Assembly (NCBI GenBank): GCA_947461325.1
Contig: CANHLD010000038.1
Span: forward strand, 1 to 12,496
Direction of reading: 5' to 3'
DNA length: 12,496 nt
Origin: Comamonadaceae bacterium
Lineage (GTDB): Bacteria; Pseudomonadota; Gammaproteobacteria; Burkholderiales; Burkholderiaceae_C
Part shown: in pieces, positions 1 to 6,637 of the stretch
Position numbering within the stretch: the first letter of the stretch is position 1
How the letters are laid out: each line of letters begins with the position of its first letter
Position numbers and translations under genes: made by a program
The notes under the pieces: model-generated
The model's database searches: none
The model's input: only the letters and a program-made list of their open reading frames with translations
Told to the model about the DNA's origin: nothing

Positions 1-20
1 GATTGAAATGCGGGATTCAT
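1..20 (-). CDS. Start of a downstream gene, cut by the window edge (possibly hemF)
   Basis: An ATG at 20-18 on the minus strand opens a frame reading MNPAFQ before the window ends. A Shine-Dalgarno-like AGGAAG (30-35) lies nine bases upstream of it. The gene would start 29 bases after the purD stop and in the same direction, so it probably belongs to the same transcript. In related Burkholderiales the gene after purD is often hemF (oxygen-dependent coproporphyrinogen III oxidase). That identity rests on remembered gene order only, because six residues cannot identify a protein. The existence of the start is moderately supported; the name is a guess. Confidence 0.4.
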
Positions 21-49
21 GGGAGGGGGCTTCCTGAAAAAAACACAGG

Positions 50-1345
50 TCAGCGCTTGAGCGCACGGTGTCCGATGTCGCGCCTGACTTGCGCGCCGTC
101 AAAATGGATCTGGTCTACCAAAGCATAGGCAACAGTCTGCGCTTGACGCACCGTGTCGCCCAGTGCAGTCACACACAACACTCGGCCCCCAGAGGTCAAG
201 ACTTGCTGGCCTTCGCGCTGTGTCGCTGCATGAAACACCATGGCACTGGCATCGGTATCAACAACAGGTAAACCATGGATGGCATCGCCTTTGCGGACGG
301 TGTGAGGATATCCGTGGGCGGCCATCACCACACCCAGGGCAACACGACGGTCCCATTCCAGATCAACTTGGGTCAAGTCTGCGCCAGTATCGTCTGTGGC
401 TGCCAGCAACAATGGCAATAAATCACTTTTCAAGCGCATCAAAATCGGTTGGGTTTCAGGGTCGCCCATGCGGCAGTTGAACTCCAAGACTTTTATCTCG
501 CCGGAGGGACTGATCATCAGTCCGGCATATAAAAATCCCGAGTAAGGAATGCCATCAGCCATCATGCCTTTGAGCGTCGGTTGAATCACTTCGCGCATCA
601 CTCGCGCATGAATTTCTGGCGTCACTAAAGGCGCGGGCGAGTAAGCCCCCATGCCGCCTGTGTTCGGACCCAAGTCAGCATCAAGCAGTCGTTTATGGTC
701 TTGTGAAGTAGCCAAAGCTGTGGCTTGCAGGCCTCTGGCAACCACCATGAAGCTGGCCTCTTCGCCGTCTAAAAATTCCTCAATCACCACGCGTGCTTTG
801 CCGCCAGCATGTTGAATGCCGGTTTGGTCTGGGGCGAGCATATGGTCAATGGCAGCATGGGCTTCTTGCAAAGTGGTCGCCACTACCACGCCTTTGCCGG
901 CAGCCAGACCATCGGCTTTGACCACGATAGGAGCGCCTTGCGCATCCACATAAGCATGGGCTGCTGCAGGATCCTCAAACACTTGGTAAGCCGCCGTCGG
1001 AATATGGTGGCGCTGCATGAAGGCTTTGGAAAACGCCTTGGAGCTTTCAAGTTGAGCCGCCGCTTGCGTCGGCCCAAAAATACGCAAGCCATGGGCACGG
1101 AACTCATCGACCACACCTGCTGCTAAAGGTGCTTCCGGCCCCACGACGGTCAAACCGATGTCATTGGCTTGCGCCCATTCACGCAAGGCAACAACCTCTG
1201 TCAAGGGCAATACTTGCAAATTTTTATCGAGGGCGATGCCTGCATTTCCGGGGGCCACGTAGACCATTTGCACTTGCGGTGAACCCGTTAGCTTCCAAGC
1301 CAACGCATGTTCCCGCCCGCCAGCGCCAATGACCAGTACTTTCAT
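50..1345 (-). CDS. purD: Phosphoribosylamine-glycine ligase (GAR synthetase)
   Basis: PurD catalyses the second step of de novo purine synthesis in the cytoplasm: ATP-dependent joining of glycine to 5-phosphoribosylamine to give glycinamide ribonucleotide. The 431-residue length matches the family. The N-terminal domain opens with MKVLVIGAGGREHALAWK. The ATP-grasp domain follows, with VVKADGLAAGKGVVVA (141-156), GPNTGGMGAYSPAP (226-239) and the family signature EFNCRMGDPETQ (288-299), where many homologues read EFNVRFGDPETQ. The ATG start overlaps the yebC stop as ATGA (4 bases). No clear Shine-Dalgarno sequence precedes it, so translation is probably coupled to yebC. No terminator is visible after the stop, and a further gene seems to follow 29 bases on. 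Confidence 0.97.
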   Translation of the reverse strand: MKVLVIGAGGREHALAWKLTGSPQVQMVYVAPGNAGIALDKNLQVLPLTEVVALREWAQANDIGLTVVGPEAPLAAGVVDEFRAHGLRIFGPTQAAAQLESSKAFSKAFMQRHHIPTAAYQVFEDPAAAHAYVDAQGAPIVVKADGLAAGKGVVVATTLQEAHAAIDHMLAPDQTGIQHAGGKARVVIEEFLDGEEASFMVVARGLQATALATSQDHKRLLDADLGPNTGGMGAYSPAPLVTPEIHARVMREVIQPTLKGMMADGIPYSGFLYAGLMISPSGEIKVLEFNCRMGDPETQPILMRLKSDLLPLLLAATDDTGADLTQVDLEWDRRVALGVVMAAHGYPHTVRKGDAIHGLPVVDTDASAMVFHAATQREGQQVLTSGGRVLCVTALGDTVRQAQTVAYALVDQIHFDGAQVRRDIGHRALKR

Positions 1346-2061
1346 AGGGCCGCGTTGTGATAGACCTCTTGCACATCGTCCAGGTCTTCTAAAGCATCAA
1401 TGATTTTTTGCATTTTCGCCCGGTCTTCTTCACTCAGGTCGATGGTTATGTCAGCACGGTAAGTGATTTCTGCCACGGCGGGCTGCATACCAGCTTTGTC
1501 CAATGCGGCTTTGACCGCTTCAAAATCGGCAGGGTCGGTCAGTACTTCAATTGCGCCGTCCTCATCGGTGACAACATCTTGCGCACCGGCTTCCAGTGCC
1601 ACTTCCATGACCGTGTCTTCAGAGGTGCCGGGCGCCAATATCAGTTGACCGCAATGTTTGAACTGAAACGCCACCGAGCCATCGGTACCCAAATTGCCGC
1701 CGTGCTTGCTGAGTGCGTGACGGACTTCGGCGACAGTACGCACCTTGTTGTCGGTCATGGTGTCTACCATCAAGGCTATGCCGCCAATGCCATAGCCCTC
1801 ATAGCGAATTTCTTCGTAATGCACGCCTTCAAGGTTGCCGGTGGCTTTGTCGATGTTGCGCTTGATGGTGTCAGCAGGCATATTGGCCGCCTTGGCTTTT
1901 TCAACAGCCAATCTCAGACGGGGATTGACTTGCAAATCCCCGCCGCCTGAGCGCGCCGCCACCATGATTTCGCGAATGACCCGGGTCCAGACCTTGCCGC
2001 GCTTCTCGTCTTGCCTACCCTTGCGATGCTGGATATTGGCCCATTTGCTGTGACCTGCCAC
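1342..2061 (-). CDS. yebC: YebC/PmpR/TACO1-family protein
   Basis: This 239-residue protein is a full-length YebC-family member. It begins with the hallmark MAGHSKWANIQHRKGRQD, followed by GGGDLQVNPRLRLAVEKAKA (39-58) and GYGIGGIALMVD (89-100), and ends in an acidic C-terminal domain. The family has been described as DNA-binding transcription regulators (YebC, PmpR). More recently members have been described as translation factors that help ribosomes at proline stretches (TACO1 and YebC2 types). The sequence alone does not settle which applies here. The start is GTG (2061-2059), fixed by the invariant MAGHSKW N-terminus. It lies one base after the clpA TAA stop, with AGAGG nine bases upstream inside clpA. 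The stop overlaps the purD ATG by 4 bases, so clpA, yebC and purD are probably translated in relay from one mRNA. Confidence 0.95.
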   Translation of the reverse strand: MAGHSKWANIQHRKGRQDEKRGKVWTRVIREIMVAARSGGGDLQVNPRLRLAVEKAKAANMPADTIKRNIDKATGNLEGVHYEEIRYEGYGIGGIALMVDTMTDNKVRTVAEVRHALSKHGGNLGTDGSVAFQFKHCGQLILAPGTSEDTVMEVALEAGAQDVVTDEDGAIEVLTDPADFEAVKAALDKAGMQPAVAEITYRADITIDLSEEDRAKMQKIIDALEDLDDVQEVYHNAAL

Positions 2062-2062
2062 C

Positions 2063-4390
2063 TTAACTCGCCTCTGCTTCTTCGGGTTCAGCCGGTTCGG
2101 ATTTAGACGCGCGGCTTTCCTTTTTCGGCAAAGGCTGAATATCGAGGAGCACTTCTTCCTTGTCGTCCAAGCCTACAGTTAATCGACCGCCTTCGGTCAG
2201 TCGTCCGAACAACAACTCATCAGCCAATGCACGGCGAATCATGTCCTGAATCAGGCGTTGCATGGGGCGTGCGCCCATGAGTGGGTCAAAGCCTTTCTTG
2301 GCCAGTAATTTGCGAATGTCATCCGTGAAAGTGACATCGACTTTTTTCTCTGCCAACTGGGTTTCCAATTGCAACAAGAACTTGTCAACCACGCGCATGA
2401 TGACGGTTTCGTCAAGGGATTTAAAGCTGACGGTGGCGTCAAGACGGTTGCGGAACTCAGGGGTGAACAAACGCTTGATGTCTGCCATTTCATCGCCCTG
2501 CTCGCGCGCATTGGTAAAGCCTATGGTTGACTTATTCATGGTCTCGGCTCCTGCATTGGTCGTCATGATGATGATGACGTTGCGGAAGTCGGCTTTGCGA
2601 CCGTTGTTGTCTGTCAATGTGCCGTGGTCCATGACTTGAAGCAACACATTGAAAATATCAGGATGTGCCTTTTCAATTTCATCTAACAGCAAAACTGCAT
2701 GAGGTTTCTTGGTGACAGCCTCGGTGAGCAAACCTCCCTGATCAAAACCCACGTAGCCCGGAGGCGCGCCGATCAAACGGCTGACGGCGTGACGCTCCAT
2801 GTACTCGGACATGTCAAAACGTAGCAATTCAATGCCAAGGATGTAAGCCAATTGCTTGGCTGCTTCGGTTTTGCCCACACCGGTGGGACCGCTGAATAAA
2901 AACGCACCAATCGGTTTGTCTGCTTTGCCCAAACCTGATCGTGCCATCTTGACGGAGGAGGCCAGCACTTCGAGTGCTTTGTCCTGGCCGAAAACCACGC
3001 TTTTCAAATCGCGTTCCAGGGTTTGCAATTTGCCGCGATCGTCGTTGGACACACTGGCCGGTGGAATGCGCGCGATTTTGGCAACGATGTCTTCAATCTC
3101 GGATTTGGTGATGGTTTTCTTACGCTTAGAGACAGGCAATATGCGTTGCGCCGCACCGGCTTCATCAATCACGTCAATGGCTTTGTCAGGCAAATGGCGG
3201 TCGTTGATGTACTTGGCGCTCAGCTCTGCGGCTGCTTGCAAAGCAGCCAGGGCGTACTTCACACTGTGGTGTTCTTCGAAGCGCGATTTCAGACCTTTGA
3301 GAATATCCACGGTTTGCTCGACGGTGGGTTCCACCACATCGACTTTTTGAAAACGGCGAGAAAGCGCTGCATCTTTTTCGAAAATGCCCCGGTATTCGGT
3401 GAACGTGGTGGCACCTATGCATTTGAGCTGACCGCTGGACAAAGCAGGCTTGAGCAAATTGGAGGCGTCCAAAGTCCCGCCGGAAGCTGCACCCGCACCG
3501 ATCAAGGTGTGGATTTCGTCAATGAATAAAACGGCATTGGGTTTGTCCTTGAGCGACTTGAGAACGCCTTTGAGGCGTTGCTCGAAATCGCCACGGTATT
3601 TGGTGCCAGCCAGAAGTGCGCCCATGTCCAGCGAATACACCTGTGAATCGGCCAATATTTCGGGCACGTCTTTTTGCGTGATACGCCAAGCCAAGCCTTC
3701 AGCAATCGCGGTTTTGCCCACACCGGCCTCGCCGACCAATAATGGGTTGTTTTTGCGGCGGCGGCAAAGGATTTGAATGACGCGCTCCACTTCGTACTCG
3801 CGGCCGATCAGAGGATCAATTTTTCCGTCCTTCGCTAACTGATTCAAGTTCTGTGTGAACTGCTCAAGCGGTGAGGTTTTCTCTGACTTGTCAGTGCTTT
3901 CCTCTGCTTCCGGTGCACTTGACTCTGAGCCTTTGACAGGTTCTTGAGGATCAGATTTTTTAATGCCGTGGGCAATGTAATTGACCACGTCCAAGCGAGT
4001 CACACCTTGCTGGTGCAAATAGTAAACCGCATGTGAATCTTTTTCGCCAAAAATGGCGACCAGCACGTTGGCACCGGTGACTTCTTTTTTTCCGTTGCCG
4101 GTGGATTGCACATGCATGATGGCGCGTTGAATGACTCGCTGAAAACCCAGCGTGGGCTGAGTGTCTACTTCGTCAGTGCCGGCGACTTGCGGTGTATTGT
4201 CTTTGATGAAGTTGGACAGTGATTTGCGCAAATCGTCAATGTTGGCCGAGCATGCGCGCAACACTTCTGCAGCGCTGGGGTTGTCGAGCAATGCCAGCAG
4301 CAAATGCTCAACGGTGATGAATTCATGACGCTGCTGCCTGGCTTCTACAAAGGCCATGTGCAAGCTGACTTCAAGTTCTTGGGCAATCAT
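2063..4390 (-). CDS. clpA: ClpA, AAA+ unfoldase of the ClpAP protease
   Basis: ClpA is a hexameric ATPase that unfolds substrates and feeds them into ClpP in the cytoplasm. The 775 residues comprise a Clp N-domain (about 1-140), a charged Ser/Glu-rich linker (141-175), and two AAA+ modules. D1 has Walker A GEAGVGKT (220-227), pore loop KYRG (264-267), Walker B VLFIDE (287-292) and arginine fingers R345/R346. D2 has Walker A GPTGVGKT (501-508), pore loop GYVG (545-548) and Walker B VLLLDE (566-571). The tripeptide IGF (623-625) sits where ClpA carries its ClpP-docking IGL loop, which supports ClpA over ClpB. The protein ends in an extra charged tail (about 755-775). The ATG is preceded by AAGGAAG. 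clpS lies 54 bases upstream, with no terminator seen between them. Confidence 0.98.
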   Translation of the reverse strand: MIAQELEVSLHMAFVEARQQRHEFITVEHLLLALLDNPSAAEVLRACSANIDDLRKSLSNFIKDNTPQVAGTDEVDTQPTLGFQRVIQRAIMHVQSTGNGKKEVTGANVLVAIFGEKDSHAVYYLHQQGVTRLDVVNYIAHGIKKSDPQEPVKGSESSAPEAEESTDKSEKTSPLEQFTQNLNQLAKDGKIDPLIGREYEVERVIQILCRRRKNNPLLVGEAGVGKTAIAEGLAWRITQKDVPEILADSQVYSLDMGALLAGTKYRGDFEQRLKGVLKSLKDKPNAVLFIDEIHTLIGAGAASGGTLDASNLLKPALSSGQLKCIGATTFTEYRGIFEKDAALSRRFQKVDVVEPTVEQTVDILKGLKSRFEEHHSVKYALAALQAAAELSAKYINDRHLPDKAIDVIDEAGAAQRILPVSKRKKTITKSEIEDIVAKIARIPPASVSNDDRGKLQTLERDLKSVVFGQDKALEVLASSVKMARSGLGKADKPIGAFLFSGPTGVGKTEAAKQLAYILGIELLRFDMSEYMERHAVSRLIGAPPGYVGFDQGGLLTEAVTKKPHAVLLLDEIEKAHPDIFNVLLQVMDHGTLTDNNGRKADFRNVIIIMTTNAGAETMNKSTIGFTNAREQGDEMADIKRLFTPEFRNRLDATVSFKSLDETVIMRVVDKFLLQLETQLAEKKVDVTFTDDIRKLLAKKGFDPLMGARPMQRLIQDMIRRALADELLFGRLTEGGRLTVGLDDKEEVLLDIQPLPKKESRASKSEPAEPEEAEAS

Positions 4391-4444
4391 GATTTCTTCC
4401 TTGGTGCGATCTTGGGTTCAACTGTATATGGAAACGGATGGGGT

Positions 4445-4801
4445 TTATTCAACGGGTTCAGCCAAACATTGCAAAGGATGACCGGCCTGGTGGGCTGCAT
4501 CCTGCACTTGGTCAACCTTGGTGGCGGCGACGTCCTTTGAGTAAACGCCACAGACACCTCTGCCGTCAAGATGAATTTTGAGCATGATTTGGGTTGCCGC
4601 TTCGCGGTCTTTGCTGAAAAACTCCTGCAACACGCGAACGACAAATTCCATAGGTGTGAAATCATCATTCAACATGACCACCTGGTACATCTGAGGTGGC
4701 TTTGTTTTCAGGGTCTTTCGCTCCAAAACAACAGAATCTCCGTTGCTGGCATCTTTGTCGGGGGAGATGTTTGGCGGTTTGGGGGCTGTGGACATGCGCA
4801 T
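4445..4801 (-). CDS. clpS: ClpS, N-degron adaptor for ClpAP
   Basis: ClpS binds the ClpA N-domain and delivers substrates with destabilising N-terminal residues (Leu, Phe, Tyr, Trp). The 118-residue product has a disordered N-terminus of about 35 residues, as the family requires for delivery. The conserved core follows: YQVVMLNDDFTPMEFVVRVL (39-58), HLDGRGVCGVYSKDVAATKV (77-96) and a closing HPLQC (108-112). The substrate-pocket residues are present as N45, D46, D47 and H77, so it should be functional. Two ATG codons are possible, at 4801 (MRMSTAP) and 4795 (MSTAP). Neither has a convincing Shine-Dalgarno sequence, so the exact start is uncertain by two residues. It is the first gene of the leftward clpS-clpA-yebC-purD block and faces a cold-shock gene, the same arrangement as cspD/clpS-clpA in E. 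coli. Confidence 0.96.
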   Translation of the reverse strand: MRMSTAPKPPNISPDKDASNGDSVVLERKTLKTKPPQMYQVVMLNDDFTPMEFVVRVLQEFFSKDREAATQIMLKIHLDGRGVCGVYSKDVAATKVDQVQDAAHQAGHPLQCLAEPVE

Positions 4802-4829
4802 ATTCTATCGGTGCTCAGTGAATGACGAG

Positions 4830-4835
4830 AATATA
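4830..4835 (-). promoter_or_regulatory. Possible -10 element for clpS
   Basis: On the minus strand the bases read TATATT, a 5/6 match to TATAAT. Transcription would start near 4823 with a leader of about 20 bases before clpS. No good -35 hexamer is found 16-18 bases upstream, although the region there is extremely AT-rich. This is a weak call. Confidence 0.3.
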
Positions 4836-4859
4836 GGGAAAAACTCAAAAAACATTCAT

Positions 4860-4880
4860 TTATTAATTCTAAATTAATAA
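4860..4880. repeat. Perfect 9-bp inverted repeat in the clpS/csp spacer
   Basis: The arms are TTATTAATT (4860-4868) and AATTAATAA (4872-4880), exact reverse complements around the centre CTA. The element is 21 bp long. Its right arm ends directly against the -35 hexamer of the proposed csp promoter, and it also lies upstream of clpS. This is the position of an operator or of an UP element. In a tract this AT-rich some chance palindromes are expected, so the function is inference. Confidence 0.55.
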
Positions 4881-4909
4881 TTTACAAATTTTTAAAACTG
4901 TAATTTAAT
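4881..4909 (+). promoter_or_regulatory. Sigma70-type promoter for the cold-shock gene
   Basis: The -35 box TTTACA (4881-4886) matches TTGACA at 5 of 6 positions, and the -10 box TTTAAT (4904-4909) matches TATAAT at 5 of 6. They are separated by the optimal 17 bases. Transcription should start near 4916, giving a leader of about 49 bases before the csp ATG. The sequence upstream of the -35 is almost pure A/T, which would act as an UP element. The promoter is predicted by eye only. Confidence 0.55.
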
Positions 4910-4917
4910 ACTTAAAT

Positions 4918-4935
4918 AGGATTCATAAAGGATTC
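4918..4935 (+). repeat. Direct heptamer repeat in the csp leader
   Basis: AGGATTC occurs at 4918-4924 and again at 4929-4935, a period of 11 bases. Both copies lie in the predicted untranslated leader. GGATTC is complementary to GAATCC at 5019-5024 inside the csp coding region, so a leader-to-coding pairing is possible. Confidence 0.5.
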
Positions 4936-4954
4936 TAGTTTTTCAAACAAATTT

Positions 4955-4959
4955 GGAGG
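4955..4959 (+). promoter_or_regulatory. Ribosome binding site of csp
   Basis: A strong GGAGG stands five bases before the ATG at 4965. This decides the start: a longer frame beginning with TTG at 4953 would place the Shine-Dalgarno sequence inside the coding region. The true N-terminus is therefore MAFGIVKWF, which also fits the family. Confidence 0.85.
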
Positions 4960-4964
4960 TTTTC

Positions 4965-5273
4965 ATGGCGTTTGGCATCGTTAAATGGTTCAACAACCAC
5001 AAGGGTTTTGGATTTATTGAATCCAATGAGTTTGACTCAGATATCTTTGCTCACTTCAGCGAAGTAGAAATGATTGGTTTTAAAACACTGCAGCAAGGCG
5101 CAAGTGTTGTTTACGAGCCCCTGCAAGGTCCAAGGGGGTGGATGGCGAAAAACATCAAGGTAATTGCAGCGCCTGCCGTGACGCCCGCCGGAACAACGCA
5201 GGCAGCAGACCCAAAAGGTTCCCGACTGCGCACGCCGCAATTCCGGGCGAATTTGATGACCCAGGGCATGTGA
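4965..5273 (+). CDS. CspD-like cold-shock domain protein with a C-terminal tail
   Basis: This is a 102-residue single-stranded nucleic-acid-binding protein. Residues 1-67 form a cold-shock domain: GIVKWFN (4-10), RNP1 KGFGFI (13-18), RNP2 DIFAHF (26-31), and the segment from MIGFKTLQQG to QGPRGWMAKNI, which resembles E. coli CspD (MDGYRTLKAG ... QGPKG). Position also matches cspD, divergent from clpS-clpA. CspD in E. coli is a stationary-phase protein that inhibits replication; the function here is inferred and may differ. Unlike classical Csps of about 67-74 residues, it carries a further 35 residues rich in Ala, Thr, Pro and basic residues, with no recognisable domain or membrane segment. 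The start is ATG with GGAGG five bases upstream. It ends 18 bases before the convergent icd stop. Confidence 0.9.
   Translation: MAFGIVKWFNNHKGFGFIESNEFDSDIFAHFSEVEMIGFKTLQQGASVVYEPLQGPRGWMAKNIKVIAAPAVTPAGTTQAADPKGSRLRTPQFRANLMTQGM
5008..5026 (+). other. Hairpin inside the csp coding region
   Basis: TTGGATT (5008-5014) and AATCCAA (5020-5026) form a perfect 7-bp stem with the loop TATTG, within the codons just after RNP1. Part of the 3' arm (GAATCC, 5019-5024) is also complementary to the leader repeats at 4918-4935, so the two pairings exclude each other. A regulatory role is speculative. Confidence 0.4.
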
Positions 5274-5302
5274 TATGCCCCGGAAACCACACTACATGTG
5301 GT
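5264..5302. terminator. Possible transcription end structures between csp and icd
   Basis: Two adjacent hairpins lie at the convergent junction. The first is GGGCAT / ATGCCC with a five-base loop (5264-5280), spanning the csp stop. The second is ACCACA / TGTGGT with a five-base loop (5286-5302), spanning the icd stop. Neither is followed by a T-run on either strand, so this is not a canonical intrinsic terminator. They could still pause polymerase or protect 3' ends. Confidence 0.3.
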
Positions 5303-6545
5303 CAATCATGACTTGACCAAAACCGGAGCAACTCACTTGGGTTGCTCCTTCCATCAAGCGGGCAAAATCGTAGGTCACGTGGCGGCTGAGAATGGATTTT
5401 TCCATGGAGGAAATGATCAAGTCGGCAGCCTCGATCCAGCCCATGTGACGCAGCATCATTTCTGCAGACAAAATCTCTGAGCCAGGGTTTACATAATCCT
5501 TGCCAGCATATTTCGGCGCTGTTCCGTGGGTGGCTTCAAAGCATGCCACGGAGTCTGACAAATTGGCGCCGGGCGCAATGCCGATACCGCCTACTTGTGC
5601 GGCCAAAGCATCAGAAATGTAGTCGCCATTCAAATTGAGAGTGGCAATCACGCTGTACTCGGCAGGCCGCAACAAAATTTGTTGCAAGAAGGCATCTGCA
5701 ATGCTGTCTTTGACGATGATTTCACGACCGGTGCGTGGGTTTTTGAAACTGCACCAAGGTCCGCCGTCAATCAACTGAGCGCCGAATTCCTTTTGCGCCA
5801 AGCCATAAGCCCAGTCGCGGAATCCACCTTCGGTGTATTTCATGATGTTGCCCTTGTGCACGATGGTGACACTGGGCTTGTCGTTGTCAATGGCGTACTG
5901 AATAGCTTTACGAACCAGACGCTCGGTGCCTTCGCGGGACACAGGTTTGATACCGATACCAGAGGTGTTGGGGAAGCGGATTTTGGTGACGCCCATTTCA
6001 TCGATCAAAAACTTGATCAATTTTTTGGCTTTGTCAGACTCGGCCTCGTATTCGATACCCGCATAAATGTCTTCCGAATTTTCGCGGAAGATCACCATGT
6101 GGGTTTTTTCAGGTTCTTTCAAAGGAGAAGGCACGCCTTTGAAATATTGAACCGGGCGCAGACAAACATACAAATCAAGTTCTTGGCGCAACGCAACGTT
6201 CAAAGAGCGGATACCGCCGCCCACCGGTGTGGTCAAAGGACCTTTGATTGAAACGACATATTCTTTGAGCGCAGCCAAAGTTTCTTGAGGTAGCCAAACG
6301 TCAGGCCCGTAAATTTGGGTGGATTTTTCACCTGCATACACTTCCATCCAGTGAATTTGTCGCTTGCCGCTATAGGCCTTGGCGACTGCAGCATCCACCA
6401 CTTTGAGCATGACAGGTGTGATGTCCAACCCCGTGCCATCGCCTTCAATGAATGGAATGATGGGTTGATCTGGGACAGTCAATGACATGTCAGAATTAAC
6501 GATGATTTTTTCGCCCTTGGCGGGCACTTTGATATGCTGGTACAA
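5292..6545 (-). CDS. icd: NADP-dependent isocitrate dehydrogenase
   Basis: Icd oxidatively decarboxylates isocitrate to 2-oxoglutarate in the TCA cycle, producing NADPH. The 417 residues align with the E. coli enzyme at an offset of one. Catalytic Y161 and K231 and metal ligands D284, D308 and D312 are all present. The NADP-selecting residues K345, Y346 and R396 are kept, so the cofactor is NADP rather than NAD. The loop GGGIRSLNVALRQ (109-121) contains S114, equivalent to the Ser that AceK phosphorylates in E. coli; whether this organism has AceK cannot be seen. The start is TTG (6545-6543), giving MYQHIKVPA, with GGGAGA seven bases upstream. No nearby in-frame ATG fits: the first internal one (MSLTVPD) would remove conserved sequence. 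It is monocistronic here and converges on csp. Confidence 0.97.
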   Translation of the reverse strand: MYQHIKVPAKGEKIIVNSDMSLTVPDQPIIPFIEGDGTGLDITPVMLKVVDAAVAKAYSGKRQIHWMEVYAGEKSTQIYGPDVWLPQETLAALKEYVVSIKGPLTTPVGGGIRSLNVALRQELDLYVCLRPVQYFKGVPSPLKEPEKTHMVIFRENSEDIYAGIEYEAESDKAKKLIKFLIDEMGVTKIRFPNTSGIGIKPVSREGTERLVRKAIQYAIDNDKPSVTIVHKGNIMKYTEGGFRDWAYGLAQKEFGAQLIDGGPWCSFKNPRTGREIIVKDSIADAFLQQILLRPAEYSVIATLNLNGDYISDALAAQVGGIGIAPGANLSDSVACFEATHGTAPKYAGKDYVNPGSEILSAEMMLRHMGWIEAADLIISSMEKSILSRHVTYDFARLMEGATQVSCSGFGQVMIDHM

Positions 6546-6552
6546 GTCACAA

Positions 6553-6558
6553 TCTCCC
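6553..6558 (-). promoter_or_regulatory. Ribosome binding site that sets the icd TTG start
   Basis: On the minus strand GGGAGA stands seven bases before TTG at 6545-6543. No ATG or GTG in the correct frame lies at a suitable distance. A GTG three bases nearer is out of frame. The site therefore supports a TTG start. Confidence 0.65.
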
Positions 6559-6590
6559 TGAAAAAAGTATGCACACCGCTGTTGCTTTAC

Positions 6591-6617
6591 TTGACGCGGC
6601 TTTCAAACCATTCTAAC
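6591..6617 (+). promoter_or_regulatory. Weak candidate promoter for the DUF192 gene
   Basis: TTGACG (6591-6596) resembles a -35 box, and TCTAAC (6612-6617) matches TATAAT at 4 of 6 positions, but the spacer is only 15 bases. It lies in the 92-base divergent spacer between icd and the DUF192 gene, where some promoter must exist for each direction. No convincing icd promoter was found by eye. Confidence 0.25.
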
Positions 6618-6637
6618 CATCGAACCTGACCCTAGCG

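Noticed and set aside
1408..1950. A 180-codon plus-strand frame opposite yebC
   Set aside because: It is antisense to a full-length conserved gene with no independent signal of coding.
4953..4964. A longer csp starting from TTG (MEVFMAFG)
   Set aside because: It would place the strong GGAGG ribosome site inside the coding sequence; family members start at the position of the ATG at 4965.
5595..6251. A 218-codon open frame on the plus strand opposite icd
   Set aside because: It lies wholly antisense to a well-conserved gene, has no recognisable domain or ribosome site, and is the kind of frame that codon bias on the other strand creates.
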